IMG/VR virus record: IMGVR_UViG_3300020428_000102
Coordinates: 1 to 22,396 of that record
Reading direction: 5' to 3' (one strand)
DNA: 22,396 nucleotides
Source: a virus
Part shown: one piece after another, positions 6,758 through 14,522 of the stretch
Layout: each line of letters starts with the position of its first letter
How positions within the stretch are numbered: position 1 is the first letter of the stretch
Made by a program: the position numbers and the translations under genes
The notes under the pieces: model-generated
What the model was told of the DNA's origin: nothing
The model's database searches: none
What the model saw: only the letters and a program-made list of their open reading frames with translations

Positions 6758-8184
6758 ACAAGTATAACTATTGGGCTCCTTGGCATAAACTAAAGACTAC
6801 TATACTTGGCAAGTTTTATTCTCCTGAATTTTTTGAGAACGTAGAGAATGACCTTATAAGATCTAACCTACAAAGAATTGCAGAGGAAACAGAAGAAGAT
6901 TTATTAAACTATAAGTCAGTACTAGAAAGTGCTGGTGTACGTGTTATAAGACCATACCTAGATCCTAATGATAGGATAGAAAGATACTTACAAGATGGTA
7001 TGGTTAATAATATTAATCCCTTTGGTCGTGTAAGGACTGTACCTAGAGCACCTTTACAACCAAGGGATTTTGCTTTGGTTGTGAATGGAAAATTACATAT
7101 TACACATGGAGATCATGCTGGATTGTTTGATCTAGTAGATGAATATAATAAAGAGGATCAGGTTATCTTAGATTGGGAGATAGATTCATTACCTGAAGAT
7201 AAGAAAGATAAACTTTATAGGAAGTATTATAATACTAGAAAGACAAGGGATTGGCCTTCTTTTGAAGATATACACACTGCTGATATATCTAAGATGGATC
7301 CTATGACTCAAATGGAAGTAGGATACTTTAGAAAATATGCTAGACAGTCTATGGTACACATGGTTAAAGCACCTTGTGTCACAATAGTTGGAAAAGATAT
7401 GATTGTTGAGGGTGCATTGTTTGATCAAGATAAGTTTAAGGACATAAATTGGGGATATAATCCAAGGTACAATCTCATTAACATAGGTGGTCATGCTGAT
7501 GGATGTTATCGTCCTATAAAGGAAGGTGCTATCGTATCAATATTCCCACCATCAAAATATAAATCTACTTATCCTAAGTGGGACGTTTGTGAATTATATA
7601 ATACAGGTAAACATACAGATATTATTAAACAATTCTACAAGTGGCGTGGTGCTATAGGTGGTAGGTGGTATGTTGATGGTGAGATTAACCATCAGTTTAT
7701 TGATTTTGTTGAGAACTATTTGACTGATTTTGTTGGGTTCACTGTTGAGACTGACTTTGATGTTAACTGTATATCATTAGATGATAAGAATATATTAGTA
7801 TCAGGTCTTACTGATAAGGTAAGTGATTTCTTTAAGAAGCATAAGGTAGAACCTACATTAGTTCCATTCAGACATAGACATTTTCATGATGGTGGACTGC
7901 ATTGTGTTACCTTGGATCTATACCGTGAAGGTGACATGGTGGACTATTGGCCAAATGAAAAAAATAATATAGAAGATTCTGATGGTAATGTTCATTTAAG
8001 TACAGGTAACAAATATAGAAGAAGAGGATTTGGTGATCAAACTACTTTGGATGAAAGTGTAGAGGAATATAATTTTAAAAATGAAGAGGCACGTGAGAAG
8101 TTTGAACTTGAAAAAGAATTGAGGAGGATTGAAAAAGAAGGTGGTGGTCAAAAATTACAATCTAGAGGACAGTGGTGGACATGA
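6754..8184 (+). CDS. Amidinotransferase-family enzyme, paralog 1 (476 aa)
   Basis: A member of the guanidino-group-modifying superfamily (arginine:glycine amidinotransferase / arginine deiminase fold). The N-terminus is WAPWHKLKTTILGKFY, like the family opening. Candidate catalytic residues are His247 and Asp249 in GGHADG and the nucleophile Cys384 in HDGGLHCVTLDL; VEGALFD (218-224) is a further family landmark. Such enzymes move an amidino group from arginine to an amine or hydrolyse arginine; the substrate here is unknown. About 60 residues at the C-terminus form a charged, likely helical extension absent from paralog 2. It overlaps the second copy by ATGA. Cyanophages are known to carry amidinotransferase-like genes, but two in tandem is notable. 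Confidence 0.85.
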   Translation: MNKYNYWAPWHKLKTTILGKFYSPEFFENVENDLIRSNLQRIAEETEEDLLNYKSVLESAGVRVIRPYLDPNDRIERYLQDGMVNNINPFGRVRTVPRAPLQPRDFALVVNGKLHITHGDHAGLFDLVDEYNKEDQVILDWEIDSLPEDKKDKLYRKYYNTRKTRDWPSFEDIHTADISKMDPMTQMEVGYFRKYARQSMVHMVKAPCVTIVGKDMIVEGALFDQDKFKDINWGYNPRYNLINIGGHADGCYRPIKEGAIVSIFPPSKYKSTYPKWDVCELYNTGKHTDIIKQFYKWRGAIGGRWYVDGEINHQFIDFVENYLTDFVGFTVETDFDVNCISLDDKNILVSGLTDKVSDFFKKHKVEPTLVPFRHRHFHDGGLHCVTLDLYREGDMVDYWPNEKNNIEDSDGNVHLSTGNKYRRRGFGDQTTLDESVEEYNFKNEEAREKFELEKELRRIEKEGGGQKLQSRGQWWT

Positions 8185-9476
8185 TGCAAGGTAAGTACAA
8201 TCAGTGGTCACCTTGGGGCAAGTTAAAGACTTGTATGTTAGGTAGTTTTTATCCACCAGAATTCTTTAATGCTATTAAGGAAGATAATATACGTACATGT
8301 ATGCAACGTATATCAGAAGAAACATTAGAAGACATAGAAAATTTCCATAAGGTATTACTTGACTTTGGTGTGGATGTACATAAGACTCAGACCAATCCTA
8401 ATGATAGTATAGACAGATATATTATTGATGGTGAAGTTAATTATATTAATCCATTTGGTAGAGTACGTACAGTACCTAGACCACCATTACAATGTAGAGA
8501 TAGTGCAAGAGTTATTGGTGATAAACTGTATATAACTCATGGAGATCATGCAGACATATTCAGAGTTCTTGATAATTATAATAAAAAAGATCAGGTCATA
8601 TTAGATTTTGAATTAGATAATTTAGATCAGGAACAAAAGGATAAACTATATGAGGTTTATTACTATACAAGAAGGACTAAAGATTGGCCACCGTTAGAAG
8701 AAATAGATTCTGATATATCACATCTAGATTCTATGACTCAGATGGAGATTGAATATTTTAGAAAGTATGCTAGACAATCTATGGTGCATCTTTTAAAAGC
8801 ACCATGCATGACTTTAGTAGGAAAGGATCTATACCTAGAGGGTGCATTGTTTGACTTGGTTGAGTTTAAGAATATAGATTTTGGTACAGACCTTAGATTT
8901 AATATTGTTAACATGGGTGGTCATGCTGATGGATGTTTTGCACCACTTAAACCTGGTGCTTTGATGGTAGTACAGGACACATCATTATATAAAGAGTCTT
9001 TCCCTAACTGGGATATATGCCATCTACCTAATACTAGTAAGAGTTCTGATTTGGCAGCATTTTTTCGTGATTCAAAAGCATGGGTAGGTGGTAGGTGGTA
9101 TATTGATGGTAAGATTAATCCTGAGTTCATTGCCTTTGTGGATAAGTATATGGTAGAATGTACTGGGTTTACAATGGAAACTAACTTTGATGTAAATTGT
9201 TTAGTCCTAGATGAGAACCATGTAGTTGTTTCTAATTTGATACCAAAGGTAGCAGAGTTCTTTAAGAAACATAAGATAGAACCAATCGTTGTTCCATTCA
9301 GGCATAGACATTTTCATGATGGTGGACTACACTGTATTACGTTAGACTTGTACCGTGAAGAAGACAAGGTAGACTACTTCCCAGAAAGAACTTCTGATGT
9401 TGCGATTACAGCGTCAGATGGAAAAATTAGAAGAGGATTCAAATGGAACTTAAACAATGGTTATCATGGAACTTAA
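8181..9476 (+). CDS. Amidinotransferase-family enzyme, paralog 2 (431 aa)
   Basis: A clear paralog of the preceding gene, similar along nearly its whole length: WSPWGKLKTCMLGSFY at the start, INPFGRVRTVPR, YARQSMVH, GGHADGCF, and an almost identical active-site block FRHRHFHDGGLHC. The nucleotide sequence of that block is also highly similar, so the duplication is not ancient or has been homogenised. The His/Asp and Cys candidate catalytic residues are retained, so both copies look functional. ATG 8181 is in an ATGA overlap; upstream GTG codons are unlikely. The 3' end runs into a duplicated copy of the gp62 start, so its last few codons are probably derived from gp62 sequence in another frame. 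Confidence 0.85.
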   Translation: MMQGKYNQWSPWGKLKTCMLGSFYPPEFFNAIKEDNIRTCMQRISEETLEDIENFHKVLLDFGVDVHKTQTNPNDSIDRYIIDGEVNYINPFGRVRTVPRPPLQCRDSARVIGDKLYITHGDHADIFRVLDNYNKKDQVILDFELDNLDQEQKDKLYEVYYYTRRTKDWPPLEEIDSDISHLDSMTQMEIEYFRKYARQSMVHLLKAPCMTLVGKDLYLEGALFDLVEFKNIDFGTDLRFNIVNMGGHADGCFAPLKPGALMVVQDTSLYKESFPNWDICHLPNTSKSSDLAAFFRDSKAWVGGRWYIDGKINPEFIAFVDKYMVECTGFTMETNFDVNCLVLDENHVVVSNLIPKVAEFFKKHKIEPIVVPFRHRHFHDGGLHCITLDLYREEDKVDYFPERTSDVAITASDGKIRRGFKWNLNNGYHGT

Positions 9477-9488
9477 AGAATGGTTAAA
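9443..9488 (+). repeat. 23-bp tandem direct repeat at the cargo/gp62 junction
   Basis: Two adjacent 23-bp units (9443-9465 and 9466-9488) match at 20 of 23 positions. Both begin with ATGGAACTTAAA and continue AATGGTTA. The second unit is the true start of gp62 (MELKEWLK). The first would read MELKQWLS but shifts out of frame and stops after 14 codons; it now supplies the 3' end of amidinotransferase 2 in a different frame. It looks like a target-site or homology duplication left when the upstream block was inserted. Confidence 0.8.
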
Positions 9489-9846
9489 GACAATTAATGT
9501 TTCAAAGAAGAATCTTATAGATGAAGAACCAGATTTAGAAAAAAAATATCCAGCATATATTGTTAATAGATGTCTTGCTGGACATCTTGATGCAATAGTA
9601 TATGTTAATGAGTTAAACATAAACCATCACTTAGATAAGAAGTTACAATACGACTTTCTACTAAATACTTTGAGGTCTGCAAAGCGGTATTCTCCTTGGA
9701 TACGTAAGGATGAGGCAGACAATCTTGATGCAGTAAAACGTTATTATGGTTATAGTAACGAGAAATGTAAGCAAGTGTTGTCTATACTTACCGAAGATCA
9801 ATTGAATTATATCCATAAAAAACTTGATACTGGGGGATTAAAATGA
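9466..9846 (+). CDS. 62: gp62 clamp-loader small subunit
   Basis: A 126-aa protein that would form the clamp-loader complex with gp44 (T4 gp62 is 187 aa; cyanophage versions are shorter). Features consistent with cyanophage gp62 are MELKEWLK, YPAYIVNRCLAGHLDAIVYVNE, DKKLQYDFLLNTLR, KRYSPWIRK and a C-terminal ILTEDQLNYIHKKL. The position immediately before RegA is the T4 order. Start at ATG 9466 is set by the family N-terminus. It overlaps amidinotransferase 2 by 11 nt and RegA by ATGA. It is separated from gp44 by about 6 kb, unlike T4, where they adjoin. Confidence 0.88.
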   Translation: MELKEWLKTINVSKKNLIDEEPDLEKKYPAYIVNRCLAGHLDAIVYVNELNINHHLDKKLQYDFLLNTLRSAKRYSPWIRKDEADNLDAVKRYYGYSNEKCKQVLSILTEDQLNYIHKKLDTGGLK

Positions 9847-10274
9847 ATGTCGCTGAGCCCGAATATAATTGGACTCCTGATAAGATGGTCGAGGTCAGCC
9901 TTGCTGAACCTGATGACTTCCTTAAAGTCCGTGAGACTCTTACTCGCATAGGTGTTGCATCTAGGAAAGAGAAGAAGTTATATCAATCATGTCACATCTT
10001 GCATAAGCAAGGAAAGTATTACATAGTCCATTTCAAGGAACTCTTCGCCCTTGATGGTAAGAAAGCAAACTTAAGTCTTAATGATATACAGAGAAGGAAT
10101 AGAATTATTCAACTACTATCTGACTGGGTATTGGTTACTCTTATAGAACCAGATTCTGTGCTTGATATAGCACCACTTAATCAGATAAAAGTTATTGCTT
10201 ATAAGGAAAAGCAAGAGTGGATACTAGAAACTAAGTATAATATTGGTAAGAAACGTACTCAAGAGCAGGGTTAA
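9843..10274 (+). CDS. regA: RegA translational repressor
   Basis: A 143-aa RNA-binding protein that in T4 represses translation of early mRNAs, including its own and clamp-loader messages. It matches T4 RegA closely: EPDDFLKVRETLTRIGVA (T4 KPEDFLKVKETLTRMGIA), LYQSCHILHKQGKYYIVHFKE (T4 LYQSCHILQKKGLYYIVHFKE, one residue class per position), and near the C-terminus KEKQEWIL. An N-terminal extension of 14 residues precedes the T4-equivalent Met (9885). I keep ATG 9843 because it follows a strong ribosome site (TGGGGGATTAAA) and overlaps gp62 as ATGA. RegA could act on that same site for autocontrol. Confidence 0.95.
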   Translation: MNVAEPEYNWTPDKMVEVSLAEPDDFLKVRETLTRIGVASRKEKKLYQSCHILHKQGKYYIVHFKELFALDGKKANLSLNDIQRRNRIIQLLSDWVLVTLIEPDSVLDIAPLNQIKVIAYKEKQEWILETKYNIGKKRTQEQG

Positions 10275-10298
10275 CCGTAGTTTAATATAAAAGACTTC

Positions 10299-10307
10299 TG
10301 GTATAAT
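10299..10307 (+). promoter_or_regulatory. Extended -10 promoter (TGGTATAAT) before hsp20
   Basis: A perfect TATAAT (10302-10307) preceded by TG-N lies in the 83-nt gap between RegA and the small heat-shock gene. No good -35 is seen. The predicted start near 10314 leaves a leader of about 44 nt with a GAGG ribosome site just upstream of ATG 10358. It probably drives hsp20, the nucleotidyltransferase gene and gp43. Confidence 0.6.
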
Positions 10308-10357
10308 TAGTATTGTGATGCCTTTGGGGTCACAGTTCAGACGCTTAATGAGGTCTT

Positions 10358-10795
10358 ATGTTTAACGAAGCTAACGCTATTACTTTGTCCGTTCCTGAGA
10401 CAAAGGCTTACCTAGACAAGGTAAGAAGAAATATGATTGGGTTTGATGACTGGTTCACAAACTTTGATCAGCATTTTTCACAGCAAAATAACTATCCACC
10501 ATACAACACAGTAAAACTCAGCAACCATGAGTACCGTGTTGAGGTTGCACTTGCTGGATTTAAAAAAGATGATTTAAAAGTTTACACACAGGAAGGTAAA
10601 CTAATCCTTGAAGGAAACAAGGAAGGTGATGCTCGTGATTATGTCCACCAAGGACTAGCACAGAGATCATTTACTAGAACATGGGCATTACCTGATGATC
10701 TAGTAGTTAAGAACGTAGAATTCCAAGACGGACTACTTCTTATTGACATAGACAGAGTTATCCCTGACCATCAGCAACGAAAAGACTGGCTCTAA
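10358..10795 (+). CDS. hsp20: Small heat-shock protein (Hsp20 / alpha-crystallin)
   Basis: A 145-aa holdase chaperone that binds unfolding proteins. The alpha-crystallin domain spans about residues 47-135: YPPYNTVKLSNHEYRVEVAL, AGFKKDDLKVYTQEGKLILEG, then QRSFTRTWALPDDLVVKNV and FQDGLLLIDI. The N-terminus (DDWFTNFDQHF) is typical for the family. Ribosome site GAGG precedes the ATG. Hsp20 next to gp43/RegA is a known trait of T4-like cyanophages. Its own predicted promoter suggests early, strong expression. It may protect phage or photosystem proteins during infection (inference). Confidence 0.95.
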   Translation: MFNEANAITLSVPETKAYLDKVRRNMIGFDDWFTNFDQHFSQQNNYPPYNTVKLSNHEYRVEVALAGFKKDDLKVYTQEGKLILEGNKEGDARDYVHQGLAQRSFTRTWALPDDLVVKNVEFQDGLLLIDIDRVIPDHQQRKDWL

Positions 10796-10817
10796 ATAAA
10801 GAAAAGATGAGCTAGAC

Positions 10818-11561
10818 GTGTACAGCAGGGTACTCAAACATATCAGTGGGTCAGATCTTCGTGCTTTAAACGAAGATCTGACTTTGAAGTTTAGGGATGA
10901 ATTAAACCCTATGTTTTGGAAGGGTGATACTCTTAAGGGTGTCATCAAGACTGCTTTGATGAAGTTTGCTAATGCATTTGCAGAATATGTAGAACTTGAT
11001 AACAGAGCAATCAAAGATGTCTTAATGTTGGGTGGTAATGCAGGGTATAATTATACTCAGCACTCAGACATCGATGTACATATTGTAGTAGATCCTAAGT
11101 ATGTTCCTGGATGTGATCCAGAATTATTAGATGATTACTACATGGACAAGAAGACATTGTGGGAACTAACCCATGAGGTTAAGATCTATGGTGTACCAGC
11201 AGAACCATATATTGAACAACCAGGTATCAAACGTAAGAAAGCACAGGGTGTGTATAGTTTGATGAAGAACAAGTGGGTTCAGAAACCACAAAAATTTGAA
11301 GGGGAACTAGACGAAAGAGAACTTGAAAAGAAAGTTAATAATATTAAACGTAAGTTAGACTGTATGATACAGTCAGATAATGGTGTAGGACTTAAGGCAG
11401 CAGTCAAAAGGTTACGTGATGCTAGGCAAGCATCTCTTGAAAAGTATGGTGAGTATGGTATGGAGAACTTGGTGTTCAAAGAACTACGTAACTCAGGTTA
11501 CATTGACAAAGTGAGGAAGGCAGTGCTAAAATATACATCAGCAAGCCTATCGCTTAAATGA
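10818..11561 (+). CDS. Nucleotidyltransferase-fold protein, function unknown (247 aa)
   Basis: Starts at GTG 10818; the nearby ATG 10807 hits a stop after two codons. An in-frame ATG at 10911 is a possible alternative. A nucleotidyltransferase-type motif is visible at about residues 72-89: LGGNAGYNYTQHSDIDVHIV, with Asp84 and Asp86 as metal ligands in SDIDVHI and GGNAG in place of the usual GS. The C-terminal half is highly charged and helical (EGELDERELEKKVNNIKRKL). The family transfers nucleotides to RNA, proteins or small molecules; the substrate here is unknown. A perfect 12-bp inverted repeat lies in its first 25 codons. It overlaps the next gene by ATGA. Confidence 0.75.
   Translation: MYSRVLKHISGSDLRALNEDLTLKFRDELNPMFWKGDTLKGVIKTALMKFANAFAEYVELDNRAIKDVLMLGGNAGYNYTQHSDIDVHIVVDPKYVPGCDPELLDDYYMDKKTLWELTHEVKIYGVPAEPYIEQPGIKRKKAQGVYSLMKNKWVQKPQKFEGELDERELEKKVNNIKRKLDCMIQSDNGVGLKAAVKRLRDARQASLEKYGEYGMENLVFKELRNSGYIDKVRKAVLKYTSASLSLK
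10850..10882 (+). other. Perfect 12-bp inverted repeat (hairpin) in the 5' coding region
   Basis: Left arm 10850-10861 (GTCAGATCTTCG) and right arm 10871-10882 (CGAAGATCTGAC) are perfectly complementary around a 9-nt loop (10862-10870). It begins 32 nt after the GTG start of the nucleotidyltransferase gene. No T-run follows, so it is not a standard terminator. It could modulate translation, mark an RNA cleavage point or bind a protein as DNA. Confidence 0.7.
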
Positions 11562-11827
11562 TCAAGATTTTATTATTGAAGGAGTATCAGTTGGTGCTGA
11601 TCGCTAGGATGGAAGAGTTACAAACAGAACTAGGTGAACCAGATTGTAAACTAGACCAACCTTTTGAGATAGTTGATGCTAGTGGGCAGTTTACTATGAG
11701 ACCTTGGCCTTCTTTTACTACTCAGAAGCAATTGATTATTCATTCTGATAGCATCTTAACTATTGTAGAACCAGATAAAGAACAGTTAGATAAGTACCAA
11801 GCATTGACCGCTAACGCTGCTGCATGA
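11558..11827 (+). CDS. Hypothetical protein (89 aa)
   Basis: Coupled by ATGA on both sides, upstream to the nucleotidyltransferase gene and downstream to gp43. The protein is soluble, with a hydrophobic N-terminus (IKILLLKEYQLVLIARM), a mid-region rich in Asp, Phe and Trp (FEIVDASGQFTMRPWPSF) and an Ala-rich end. The N-terminal stretch is too short and charged for a clear membrane span. No family recognised; its place immediately before gp43 suggests a co-expressed replication accessory. Confidence 0.65.
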   Translation: MIKILLLKEYQLVLIARMEELQTELGEPDCKLDQPFEIVDASGQFTMRPWPSFTTQKQLIIHSDSILTIVEPDKEQLDKYQALTANAAA

Positions 11828-14322
11828 GATATTATACCAATGTCCAGATGATTGGGAATGAGTTCCTAGTCAGGGGATATGAGAATGGAAAATCTTTTGT
11901 TACTAGGGAGACATTTTCTCCCAAGTTATATGTTCCCAGTCGTATAAAAACCGACTGGAAAACTCTTGATGGTAAGTATGTTGCAGAGATAGAACCAGGT
12001 GGTGTAAGAGAATGTCGTGAGTTTATACGTGACCATCAGGACGTAGAAGGATTTGACATCAGTGGTAATCGTAGATACATTTATCAATACATCTCTGAGA
12101 AGTACCCAGAGGATGAAATAAAGTTTGAGATGAAGAACATTTATCTTGTTACTATTGATATTGAGGTTCAAGCAGAAAGAGGATTTCCTTCAGTTGATAA
12201 CTGTGACGAGGAGATGCTCTGTATTACTATGCAGAACTATGCTACAAAGAAAATTGTAACTTTTGGTGTAGGTAAGTTTACAAATAATGATAAGGATGTT
12301 ACTTACATTGAATGTAAGGATGAGTATGACTTACTAAGTAGGTTCTTAGAGTATTGGCAATCCAATCCACCAGAAGTTGTTACTGGTTGGAACTGTCAGT
12401 TATATGACATACCTTATCTTGCTAAAAGAATAACTAAAGTATTGGGAGACAAACCATGCAAACGATTATCACCTTGGGGGTTGGTAACAAATGAAGAAGT
12501 CTTTGCTCATGGGCGTAATCATTTGGTCTACGATATTGGGGGTATTACTGTCCTTGACTACCTTGATCTCTACAAGAAATTCACCTACAAGGCACAGGAA
12601 AGCTATAGACTCGATTACATTGGACAAGTTGAAGTCAATGCACCGAAATTAGATCACTCTGAGTTTGATACCTTTAAAGATTTCTATAGAGGTAACTGGC
12701 AAAAGTTTGTTGAGTATAACATACAAGACGTTAAGATCGTTGACCAGTTAGAAGAGAAGATGAAACTGGTAGAACTAGCAGTCACTATGGCATTTGATGC
12801 CAAGGTAAATTTTACTGATGTGTTCTTCCAAGTTCGTATGTGGGATATGATTATCTACAATGATCTTAAGAGGAAAAATATATGCATACCACCTAAAGAA
12901 GAAGAAATAAAGAATGAAAAGTATGCTGGAGCATACGTTAAGACTCCTGTACCTGGCATTTATGATTGGGTTGTGTCGTTTGACCTTAACTCACTGTATC
13001 CACATCTTATAATGCAGTACAACATATCACCTGAGACGTTGCTAGAAGAACGTTACAGGAATGTTAGTGTGGATAAACTACTGAATGACGAGGTAGACAT
13101 GTCTGACCTACCTGAAGACGTTACAGTATGTCCTAATGGTGCTATGTATCGTAAGGATGTAAGGGGATTTTTACCTAAATTAATGGAGAAGATCTATTCT
13201 GAAAGAGTAGTCTTCAAAAAGAAGATGATTCAGGCAAAGAAAGACTATGAGAAGACCCCCACTAAGGCACTGGAGAAAGAAATTTCTAGATGTAACAACA
13301 TACAGATGGCGAAAAAGATACAACTTAATTCTGCTTATGGTGCTATCGGTAATAATTACTTCAGGTATTACAAACTAGCAAACGCTGAAGCCATCACACT
13401 AGGTGGTCAGTTCTCTATCAGATGGATAGAGAATAAAATGAACCAGTATTTGAATAGAATACTTAAAACAAAGGAGAGTGATTATGTTGTCGCATCTGAT
13501 ACCGATTCTATCTATCTCAATCTTGGTCCTTTGGTGGAGAACGTATACCAAGGTAGAGAAAAGAATGTTGAGGGCATTGTGTCGTTCCTTGATAAGATCT
13601 GTCAAGTGGAATTTGAAAAGTATATTGCGAATTCTTATGAAGAATTGGCCACGTACGTGAATGCTTATGACCAAAAGATGTTCATGAAACGTGAGACTAT
13701 TGCTGAACGTGGTATATGGACTGCTAAGAAGAGATATATTTTATCTGCATGGGATATAGAAGGTGTTAGGTTTGCCGAACCTAAGTTAAAGATGATGGGT
13801 ATTGAGGCAGTGAAGTCTAGTACCCCTGCACCATGCAGAAAGATGATTAAAGATGGGTTGAAGTTGTTAATTAATGGTACAGAGAAACAGACTCAGGATT
13901 ATATTGCCAAGTGTCGTAGAGAATTTAGTAAACTAGATCCAGCAGACATAGCATTTCCACGTACAGTAAGTAATGTTGACAAGTATAAGAGTCCTGTAGC
14001 AATCTATGGTAAGAATACACCAGTACATAGTCGTGGTGCTTTATTGTTCAATCACTATATCAAGGAACGTGGTTTAGATAATAAATATAATGCCATCAAC
14101 AATGGTGAAAAGATAAAGTTTGTGTATTTAAAAAAACCGAATCCAATACACGAGAACGTTATATCATTTATCAGCGAGTTCCCCAAAGAACTCGGACTAT
14201 CACCCTACGTAGATTACGAACTGCAATTTACGAAGAGTTTTCTTGAGCCTATGAAAGTTATATTAGATTCTATCGGTTGGAATGTTGAGCAAGTTGCTAC
14301 TCTTGAATCTTTTTTCGTTTGA
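11824..14322 (+). CDS. 43: gp43 family B DNA polymerase
   Basis: An 832-aa replicative polymerase with proofreading (T4 gp43 is 898). The 3'-5' exonuclease has Exo I TIDIEV (Asp112, Glu114), Exo II GWNCQLYDIPYL and Exo III YNIQDVKIVD. The polymerase domain has motif A FDLNSLYP (Asp387), motif B KKIQLNSAYGAIGN and motif C SDTDS (Asp559, Asp561). The C-terminal end LESFF matches the T4-type tail that binds the clamp. All catalytic residues are present and the gene is intact, with no intron. It starts in an ATGA overlap with the preceding gene, and a promoter for the next unit lies within its last codons. Confidence 0.97.
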   Translation: MRYYTNVQMIGNEFLVRGYENGKSFVTRETFSPKLYVPSRIKTDWKTLDGKYVAEIEPGGVRECREFIRDHQDVEGFDISGNRRYIYQYISEKYPEDEIKFEMKNIYLVTIDIEVQAERGFPSVDNCDEEMLCITMQNYATKKIVTFGVGKFTNNDKDVTYIECKDEYDLLSRFLEYWQSNPPEVVTGWNCQLYDIPYLAKRITKVLGDKPCKRLSPWGLVTNEEVFAHGRNHLVYDIGGITVLDYLDLYKKFTYKAQESYRLDYIGQVEVNAPKLDHSEFDTFKDFYRGNWQKFVEYNIQDVKIVDQLEEKMKLVELAVTMAFDAKVNFTDVFFQVRMWDMIIYNDLKRKNICIPPKEEEIKNEKYAGAYVKTPVPGIYDWVVSFDLNSLYPHLIMQYNISPETLLEERYRNVSVDKLLNDEVDMSDLPEDVTVCPNGAMYRKDVRGFLPKLMEKIYSERVVFKKKMIQAKKDYEKTPTKALEKEISRCNNIQMAKKIQLNSAYGAIGNNYFRYYKLANAEAITLGGQFSIRWIENKMNQYLNRILKTKESDYVVASDTDSIYLNLGPLVENVYQGREKNVEGIVSFLDKICQVEFEKYIANSYEELATYVNAYDQKMFMKRETIAERGIWTAKKRYILSAWDIEGVRFAEPKLKMMGIEAVKSSTPAPCRKMIKDGLKLLINGTEKQTQDYIAKCRREFSKLDPADIAFPRTVSNVDKYKSPVAIYGKNTPVHSRGALLFNHYIKERGLDNKYNAINNGEKIKFVYLKKPNPIHENVISFISEFPKELGLSPYVDYELQFTKSFLEPMKVILDSIGWNVEQVATLESFFV

Positions 14323-14331
14323 TGGTACAAT
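14303..14331 (+). promoter_or_regulatory. Sigma70-type promoter at the 3' end of gp43
   Basis: TTGAAT (14303-14308), a 17-nt spacer and TACAAT (14326-14331) with an extended TG at 14323-14324. A second candidate -10, TATACT, lies at 14335-14340 but has no matching -35. The predicted start near 14338 would give a very short leader before ATG 14352. It would drive the psbN-like/uvsX/gp41 unit independently of gp43. Confidence 0.6.
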
Positions 14332-14351
14332 GAATATACTAATTTACTTAC

Positions 14352-14522
14352 ATGGATTTACCTGTCACTGACAAAGAACTTGGAATGATTATTAATGCAT
14401 TGCATTTAGGGGGTGATACCTCCCTATTTCTGAAACTAAAATTAGTTAAGGAAGTTAGGGAAGAAAACCCAGGCGGTCCTTACAAAAAAATTCTACGAGA
14501 ACAATACGGTATGATCATATGA
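14352..14522 (+). CDS. Hypothetical protein (56 aa)
   Basis: ATG 14352 to TGA 14520-14522, ending in an ATGA overlap with the psbN-like gene. The protein is soluble, with helical stretches (DKELGMIINALHL and FLKLKLVKEVREEN) and a basic end (GPYKKILREQYG). No recognised family. It is the first gene after the promoter in the gp43 tail, and the gp43-psbN gap would otherwise be empty, which supports it as real. Confidence 0.65.
   Translation: MDLPVTDKELGMIINALHLGGDTSLFLKLKLVKEVREENPGGPYKKILREQYGMII

Noticed and set aside
14080-14087. AATAAATA motif within gp43
   Set aside because: It is 264 nt from the next start and encodes ordinary polymerase residues (NKY), so it is probably a chance match.
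14175-14194. 7-bp inverted repeat near the 3' end of gp43
   Set aside because: Short, inside coding sequence, not followed by a T-run; too weak for a terminator.
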